Assembly (NCBI GenBank): GCA_026168605.1
Contig: JAPFDX010000015.1
Span: 62,001-126,000, forward strand
DNA length: 64,000 bases
Source: Roseburia sp.
GTDB lineage: Bacteria; Bacillota; Clostridia; Lachnospirales; Lachnospiraceae
Reading direction: 5' to 3'
Shown piece after piece: positions 60,452-64,000 of the stretch (position 1 is its first letter; every line of letters begins with the position of its first letter). The position numbers were made by a program, and so were the translations under genes. A model generated the notes under the pieces. That model made no database searches. It saw only the letters and a program-made list of their open reading frames with translations, and was not told the DNA's origin.

Positions 60452-61720
60452 TTAATCGTGATTTTTCATTTTAATAGATTCTCTATATTGTTGAGCATCT
60501 GGATAATCGGTAAATTCAACTGTCTTGTCGTAATTATTTCTGACAACTTCTTTTATTTCATCCAGCGTTACATTGAAAAATTCTCTTCGCTGATTTATCA
60601 TATTTATTTTTCGATTTTCAAAAGCCTTGTGCAGAGCATTTTCTAAAGCTGGTGCGTCGTCTGAGAAAATCATAGCATGTACATCAAAGTTGAACGGAAC
60701 AGATGCATCGCCTAGTTCGTCAATCCGGTCTTGGGGGTCAAGTCTACGAGTCATACCAATTTTGTATACATTTTCGCCAAAGGCACCAATGTTTGAAATG
60801 ATATATACATAGCCGGCTTTTTGATTAGCTTCACGATAATCCAAATTTTTTATGGTAAGTTCAATTTCGCCAAGTTGACTTTCTAACTCAGATTTTTTAT
60901 TTAATAAATCCTCTGATGGGGTATCGCAAGATTCGATTTGCTTGAGAATCTGCAATAGGGCATTCTTATAATGAGTTTGTTCTTTCTCGACTTTTTTTCG
61001 CTGCTCTTCAATTTCTTTTTGCAGTTTTGCAGCTTCACGCATTTCGGCACGGGCTTCTTTTAAGGCTTCTTTTTCTTCTTGCTTTTTCTGCTGATATTCA
61101 AATGCAAGATAAAGTTCCTGAAGCTTTAAATTGTAATAATTTTGCGTTATTACAATGTGCATCATAGAACCTAACTTTGAAATTGCATCGCAAGAAGTTT
61201 TTATACGCTTTTCGGATGCTTCAATATTGTTGTACTTTACCTTGCTTATTGTCTCGTCACATTCACTATTAAAGGCTCTAAGCAAAAGTTTTTGCATATC
61301 TTTTACCATCTTATTACCTTGGGACTTGCTGCCATTCACGGTCCAAGACATATCTCCAGAAACTGCATTACCAAGTTTGATTGCTTGCTTTTGCTGCTTT
61401 CGGATATCTTGTAATCGTTCTTTATATTCATCAGAGTTGCAAAATTCATACCTAGGCTTATAAAGAGCAAAATCTTGAAAGAGCAATTCATCATCCATCA
61501 CAATGATTTGTTGCTTTAATGTGGCTTGCTGTTGCTGTAATTGTGTCAATTTATTGCTCTCATTGTTGATACATTTATTCATGTCATCAATTTTTTTCTG
61601 CAATTCAGAAATATGATTTTGCAAATTTACAGCATCTTGCATTTCTGGTGTCATTAGTTGCTTTAATTGTTCATTTTCTTGTTTAATTTGTGATATCCGT
61701 AAAATATCTAAAAATCCCAT
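60452..61720 (-). CDS. DUF4041 coiled-coil protein with C-terminal GIY-YIG (T5orf172) nuclease domain
   Basis: 422 residues from the ATG at 61720 with GTGGGA upstream. A long N-terminal coiled coil (15-70), a DUF4041-like central region (85-190), a second charged coiled coil (200-300), then GIY-YIG: GYVYIISN near residue 305 and VYKIGMTRRLDPQDRI with the conserved Arg. T5orf172 proteins are common in phages; nuclease activity here is unproven. It ends 2 bp into copy 3 of the terminator repeat. Confidence 0.85.
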   Translation of the reverse strand: MGFLDILRISQIKQENEQLKQLMTPEMQDAVNLQNHISELQKKIDDMNKCINNESNKLTQLQQQQATLKQQIIVMDDELLFQDFALYKPRYEFCNSDEYKERLQDIRKQQKQAIKLGNAVSGDMSWTVNGSKSQGNKMVKDMQKLLLRAFNSECDETISKVKYNNIEASEKRIKTSCDAISKLGSMMHIVITQNYYNLKLQELYLAFEYQQKKQEEKEALKEARAEMREAAKLQKEIEEQRKKVEKEQTHYKNALLQILKQIESCDTPSEDLLNKKSELESQLGEIELTIKNLDYREANQKAGYVYIISNIGAFGENVYKIGMTRRLDPQDRIDELGDASVPFNFDVHAMIFSDDAPALENALHKAFENRKINMINQRREFFNVTLDEIKEVVRNNYDKTVEFTDYPDAQQYRESIKMKNHD

Positions 61721-61787
61721 AGTCGTTCCCACTCTTTCGTATATTCTACTAAGATAGTAACATACAAAAGTAGAAAAAGCCAGTTAT

Positions 61788-62420
61788 TTACTTGACATCA
61801 CTCTGAAAAGCAATCGCTTTTCCTAACACATGTACCTGCTCCAACTCCTCACCGGAATATATCTGGTCCTCATAAGAAGGGTTCTCCGGCTTTAATATGA
61901 GCATAGCCTTTTCCCGATAGTAGTAGAAACGCTTTAGAGTTGCTTCGCTGTCCCCATTTACAACCACCGCCGCGATGTCTCCGTTTTCCACCATGTCCTG
62001 CTTTTGTATGAATACGACGTCACCGTCATGGATTCTGGCGTTTATCATCGAATCGCCCTTTGCTTTTAGGCAGAAGTCGGCATTGATGTCCGTACCAGAT
62101 AAAATATAGCTTTCGCGATCCTCATTTGTGAATATCGGCTGTCCGCATGCGATTTCTCCCAAAAGAGGGAATTTCTTAAGTTCGATCGGGAAGATGTTTG
62201 AAACTTCACGTTCTATAGAGTCGTCGAATCCTAATAAATAGGTTGGTGAACATTCCAAGATTGTTGCCATATTACATATAACACTTCTTTTTATATTTTC
62301 AACTCTTCCATTTTCATATTTTGCGATGGCAGATTTTTGCAAACCAAGCTTATCAGCAAGTTCCTCTTGTGTATACCCCATATATTGTCGTCGTTCTTTT
62401 ATCCTTTGAGACATACTCAT
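61788..62420 (-). CDS. CI/LexA-like phage repressor with HTH and S24 peptidase domains
   Basis: 210 residues from ATG 62420 after GGAGGTG. The HTH_XRE domain is at 5-60 (YTQEELADKLGLQKSAIAKYE). The S24 part has the Cys92-Gly93 self-cleavage site in EIACGQP, Ser124 in KGDSM and Lys163. RecA-stimulated self-cleavage after DNA damage would release the lytic genes. It has its own leftward promoter and divergent operators shared with the Cro-like gene. Confidence 0.92.
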   Translation of the reverse strand: MSMSQRIKERRQYMGYTQEELADKLGLQKSAIAKYENGRVENIKRSVICNMATILECSPTYLLGFDDSIEREVSNIFPIELKKFPLLGEIACGQPIFTNEDRESYILSGTDINADFCLKAKGDSMINARIHDGDVVFIQKQDMVENGDIAAVVVNGDSEATLKRFYYYREKAMLILKPENPSYEDQIYSGEELEQVHVLGKAIAFQSDVK

Positions 62421-62449
62421 AAGCGCACCTCCATTATGTTTGTGTCTTG

Positions 62450-62478
62450 ATTTTACTACATAAATTCAAAAAACGCAA
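62450..62478 (-). promoter_or_regulatory. Promoter of the repressor gene
   Basis: On the minus strand TTGCGT (62478-62473), 17 bp, TAAAAT (62455-62450). A GTGTCT half-operator at 62442-62447 covers the expected start point, consistent with autoregulation. Confidence 0.6.
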
Positions 62479-62518
62479 GAAATATTAGAAAAAGTGTCTT
62501 GAAATTCAAACAAATGAG

Positions 62519-62547
62519 TTGACACAAAGAAAATGATATGGTATAAC
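62519..62547 (+). promoter_or_regulatory. Rightward early promoter of the Cro-like gene
   Basis: TTGACA, 17 bp, TATAAC. The start near 62554 lies inside the operator at 62552-62568. A further GTGTCT half-site is at 62494. Confidence 0.75.
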
Positions 62548-62551
62548 AAAA

Positions 62552-62568
62552 GTGTCTCAAAAAGACAC
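62552..62568. promoter_or_regulatory. Repressor operator palindrome
   Basis: GTGTCT-CAAAA-AGACAC, a perfect 6-bp palindrome over the start point of the rightward promoter. The same pattern recurs at 62794. Confidence 0.75.
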
Positions 62569-62582
62569 GAAAGGAGGAAGTA

Positions 62583-62813
62583 TTGTTGAACAAAAATAAG
62601 TTGGAGTCGGTAATGAAACTTAATGGAGACACGGGCAAGACACTTTCCGCATATCTCGGAATTGCGAGAAGTACATTTTCCGCAAAGCTAAATGAAACTA
62701 ATGGGTCGGAGTTTACGCAAGGAGAGATTTCTGCAATAAAAGAAAAATATAACTTGACCGCAGATGATGTGGTTGGAATTTTTTTTGCAAAAAGTGTCTT
62801 TAAAAGACACTAG
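62583..62813 (+). CDS. Cro-like small DNA-binding protein
   Basis: 76 residues from TTG 62583 (or TTG 62586) after AAAGGAGG. LSAYLGIARSTFSAKLNE is a helix-turn-helix of the phage XRE/Cro type. First gene of the rightward operon, divergent from the repressor, so it probably competes for the same operators. Its last codons contain a second operator palindrome. Confidence 0.8.
   Translation: MLNKNKLESVMKLNGDTGKTLSAYLGIARSTFSAKLNETNGSEFTQGEISAIKEKYNLTADDVVGIFFAKSVFKRH
62794..62810. promoter_or_regulatory. Second operator palindrome, inside the end of the Cro-like gene
   Basis: GTGTCT-TTAAA-AGACAC, identical in both arms to the palindrome at 62552. It encodes the last residues of the Cro-like protein and adjoins its stop codon. 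Confidence 0.65.
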
Positions 62814-62818
62814 AGAGC

Positions 62819-62840
62819 TGGTACATCAGTGAGGAGGTGA
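62819..62840 (+). repeat. Translation-initiation repeat, copy 1
   Basis: GGTACATCAGTGAGGAGGTGA. Similar copies stand at 63259-63280 and 63980-64000, each with the extended 16S-complementary AGGAGGTG at its end. Confidence 0.65.
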
Positions 62841-62842
62841 GA

Positions 62843-63112
62843 GTGGTGCAGTCTCAGGAGGAAATGAATTATAGGATACGCAAGGCGAGTAGAAGAAAAA
62901 TACTCCGCCGACAGCTAGAACTGTTAGCGGAGTGGTGTCGGATATCTGGTCAGGAACAGATACCCGATGCATCAAAAGCAATGATTTCAGTGCACAAAGA
63001 ATTAGTGAAAACTGATAGCTTGTTGCTTGTGGGTCTCATTATAGTTTTTTTCACACTGTTGCATAGTGTGAAGCGCTTCCCGATAGCGGGCATAAAGTTC
63101 ATCCGCCGTTAG
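62843..63112 (+). CDS. Small basic protein of the early operon, unknown
   Basis: About 89 residues from a GTG (62843 or 62846) after GAGGAGGTGA. The N-terminal half is basic and helical (RKASRRKILRRQLELL) and could bind nucleic acid. The C-terminal part after residue 60 contains a hydrophobic run, but it overlaps a plausible minus-strand gene and may be fortuitous. Function unknown. Confidence 0.5.
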   Translation: MVQSQEEMNYRIRKASRRKILRRQLELLAEWCRISGQEQIPDASKAMISVHKELVKTDSLLLVGLIIVFFTLLHSVKRFPIAGIKFIRR

Positions 63113-63172
63113 GGATTTTGTATCTTGGTTCAAAAGATACAGTAAAGTAGCATTTTCTATATGGCTGTTCAT
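63002..63172 (-). CDS. Small helical protein, unknown
   Basis: 56 residues with ATG at 63172, seven bases after AAAGGAG. The sequence (starting MNSHIENATLLYLLNQ) looks protein-like, with an acidic start and a Lys/Gln-rich helical end. It lies antisense to the 3' part of the gene at 62843, so at most one of the overlapping ends may be real. Unknown. Confidence 0.5.
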   Translation of the reverse strand: MNSHIENATLLYLLNQDTKSLTADELYARYREALHTMQQCEKNYNETHKQQAISFH

Positions 63173-63252
63173 GTCAGAACTCCTTTCCTATGTATTTCAG
63201 TGCGGCAACACTGATAAGACAATTATAGGTTGGATAGAAAGGAAAAGCAAGC

Positions 63253-63531
63253 ATGAGCTGGTGCAGCAGTGAGGAGGTGATGAAAATAAAGGTTTGTGAC
63301 GTAGATGCATCGCTAAAGTGGATAAATTTCGAATCAGAAGGAAAGAACTACTCGATTCTTTTTAGAGACAATCTGGTAAAGGGAGTAAATCTGGTTGGGG
63401 TTTATGTTGATGGCAAAAAGATGGATGCAACACCTCGAAGCACATATCCGCCAGTAAGTAAGATTTTGAGAGATGTTTGGCAGATATGGCTTGTGCGGTG
63501 GTTTCGACAAATTATAAAGCGTCGGCGATGA
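63253..63531 (+). CDS. Small early-operon protein, unknown
   Basis: 92 residues from ATG 63253 (AAAGGAAAAG upstream), or 83 from ATG 63280, which sits only two bases after the AGGAGG of repeat copy 2. MKIKVCDVDASLKWINFE looks like a natural start, so 63280 may be right. Alpha/beta sequence with a basic C terminus (RWFRQIIKRRR). Function not recognised. Confidence 0.55.
   Translation: MSWCSSEEVMKIKVCDVDASLKWINFESEGKNYSILFRDNLVKGVNLVGVYVDGKKMDATPRSTYPPVSKILRDVWQIWLVRWFRQIIKRRR
63259..63280 (+). repeat. Translation-initiation repeat, copy 2
   Basis: GGTGCAGCAGTGAGGAGGTGA, one to two changes from copies 1 and 3. Confidence 0.65.
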
Positions 63532-63688
63532 CGAAGCCGAGAGCGCGGGATTTTACGATTATGTAGCCGCTGGATTCTAATTCATCTATTGCTTGTATTT
63601 CGAGATATTTTATAGAAGAATCCTCTGAATAATTGTATTGTTTTTGAGTTTTGAAGTGCTCATACATTTTTTGAGCAGTATCCGTCAT
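63512..63688 (-). CDS. Small protein, unknown
   Basis: 58 residues from ATG 63688 with AAAGGAGGAGG upstream. Residues 1-30 are polar and helical; SSGYIIVKSRALGFVIADAL at the C-terminal end looks like a beta-rich or winged element. Its 3' end overlaps the convergent gene at 63253 by 20 bp. Unknown. Confidence 0.55.
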   Translation of the reverse strand: MTDTAQKMYEHFKTQKQYNYSEDSSIKYLEIQAIDELESSGYIIVKSRALGFVIADAL

Positions 63689-63809
63689 AGCAAATCCTCC
63701 TCCTTTCGTATGTACTCGGTCATGGCAGTGACCTGTACCTACAGTATAAGTCTGGAGGATGAAAATGGCAACGAGTTAATAAGAAGGGAGATGATGAAAA
63801 GTGGGAATT

Positions 63810-63977
63810 ATGGAAACACCGAGAGAGCCGATGTTTTATCCCAAACATGAAAAAGGGAGTATTCAAATTGAAGTTAATACAAAACAGTTAGATGTTGCTT
63901 TGGAAAAAGCGAATCAGCTTGCTGAGAAGTTAAAAGAGGTTGAGCAGATAGCGAATTCGCTTTTGGGAAGAGACTAA
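63810..63977 (+). CDS. Small phage-type helical protein, unknown
   Basis: 55 residues from ATG 63810 after GTGGGA. VNTKQLDVALEKANQLAEKL followed by KEVEQIANSLL is a short coiled coil seen in many Firmicutes phage early proteins of unknown role. Two bases after its stop comes repeat copy 3, which introduces the next gene beyond the window. Confidence 0.6.
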   Translation: METPREPMFYPKHEKGSIQIEVNTKQLDVALEKANQLAEKLKEVEQIANSLLGRD

Positions 63978-63979
63978 AT

Positions 63980-64000
63980 TGGTGCATCAGTGAGGAGGTG
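63980..64000 (+). repeat. Translation-initiation repeat, copy 3 (at window edge)
   Basis: GGTGCATCAGTGAGGAGGTG; the gene it serves lies outside the window. Confidence 0.6.

Larger units (their letters stand above)
57820..64000. mobile_element. Left end of a prophage or related integrative element
   Basis: Bounded on the left by the tRNA-Ser fragment. Gene order is integrase, DinD-like, toxin-antitoxin, GIY-YIG protein, S24 repressor, Cro-like, small early genes: a lysogeny module. The right end is outside the window. Structural or conjugation genes are not visible, so phage versus other element is open. Confidence 0.8.

Noticed and set aside
60237-60455. 72-codon plus-strand frame in the toxin-antitoxin region
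   Set aside because: It runs through the toxin leader and terminator repeat and has no ribosome binding site; the type I module explains the region.
63712-63850. Short plus-strand frame (MYSVMAVTCTYS...)
   Set aside because: No ribosome binding site for ATG 63712, and it overlaps the better-supported gene at 63810. It may still be a small gene from the internal ATG at 63724; evidence is too thin.
1-64000. CRISPR array, rRNA operon or intact tRNA
   Set aside because: No regularly spaced repeats and no complete cloverleaf were seen; only the tRNA-Ser 3' fragment at 57820 is present.

Overview
The window reads as a chromosomal segment of a motile, spore-forming Clostridia bacterium, most likely a member of the Lachnospiraceae. 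The support is a flagellin with its chaperone FliS, the spore-cortex and germination enzymes (CwlD-type amidase, spore-type GH18, SleB-type hydrolase), MecA, Gram-positive two-component systems, strong AGGAGG ribosome binding sites with frequent TTG/GTG starts, and several uncharacterised families that I associate with Lachnospiraceae. The family assignment is inference; no rRNA gene is present.

Layout. 1-1661: the 3' end of a 5'-nucleotidase-like surface protein and two small coiled-coil/membrane proteins. 1671-1998: a compact type I toxin-antitoxin module (30-residue holin-like peptide, antisense RNA with its own promoter and terminator). 2115-20358: a two-component system, an aconitase-family hydratase, lactate dehydrogenase, an AI-2E family exporter, a TPR/P-loop protein, glycogen branching enzyme, a 1046-residue repeat protein, and (minus strand) the CwlD amidase and a GH18 enzyme. 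20578-22890 (minus): a Hanks-type kinase fused to a degenerate MinD-like domain, followed by a second MinD-like protein that has no ordinary start codon. 23096-26518: mecA, a DUF1858 protein, flagellin, fliS, a DUF2508 protein. 26761-35915: a complete Tad/Flp-type pilus locus with two A24 prepilin peptidases, TadZ, TadA, TadB, TadC, a 55-residue Flp pilin, TadE-like proteins and an FHA protein. 36012-52174: core housekeeping genes (rhomboid, histidine kinase, HIT, murG, pgi, SleB-like, SPFH, argF, birA, coaX, dusB, greA, lysS).

52379-57759 is an A/T-richer accessory stretch: an intact VbhA-like antitoxin next to a broken Fic gene, a DUF1016 PDDEXK nuclease, and a two-component system plus ABC transporter of the antimicrobial-peptide-resistance type. 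From 57820 the left end of a prophage or related integrative element begins: a displaced tRNA-Ser 3' fragment, a tyrosine integrase, a DinD-like protein, a second type I toxin-antitoxin module of the same design as the first, a GIY-YIG protein, and a divergent CI/Cro-like switch with palindromic operators, followed by small early genes that continue past the window edge.

The points most worth a second look are the two matching type I modules, the MinD-like gene reachable only by an AUU start or a prfB-like +1 frameshift at CUU UGA, and the possible kinase-FHA link to the Tad pilus.
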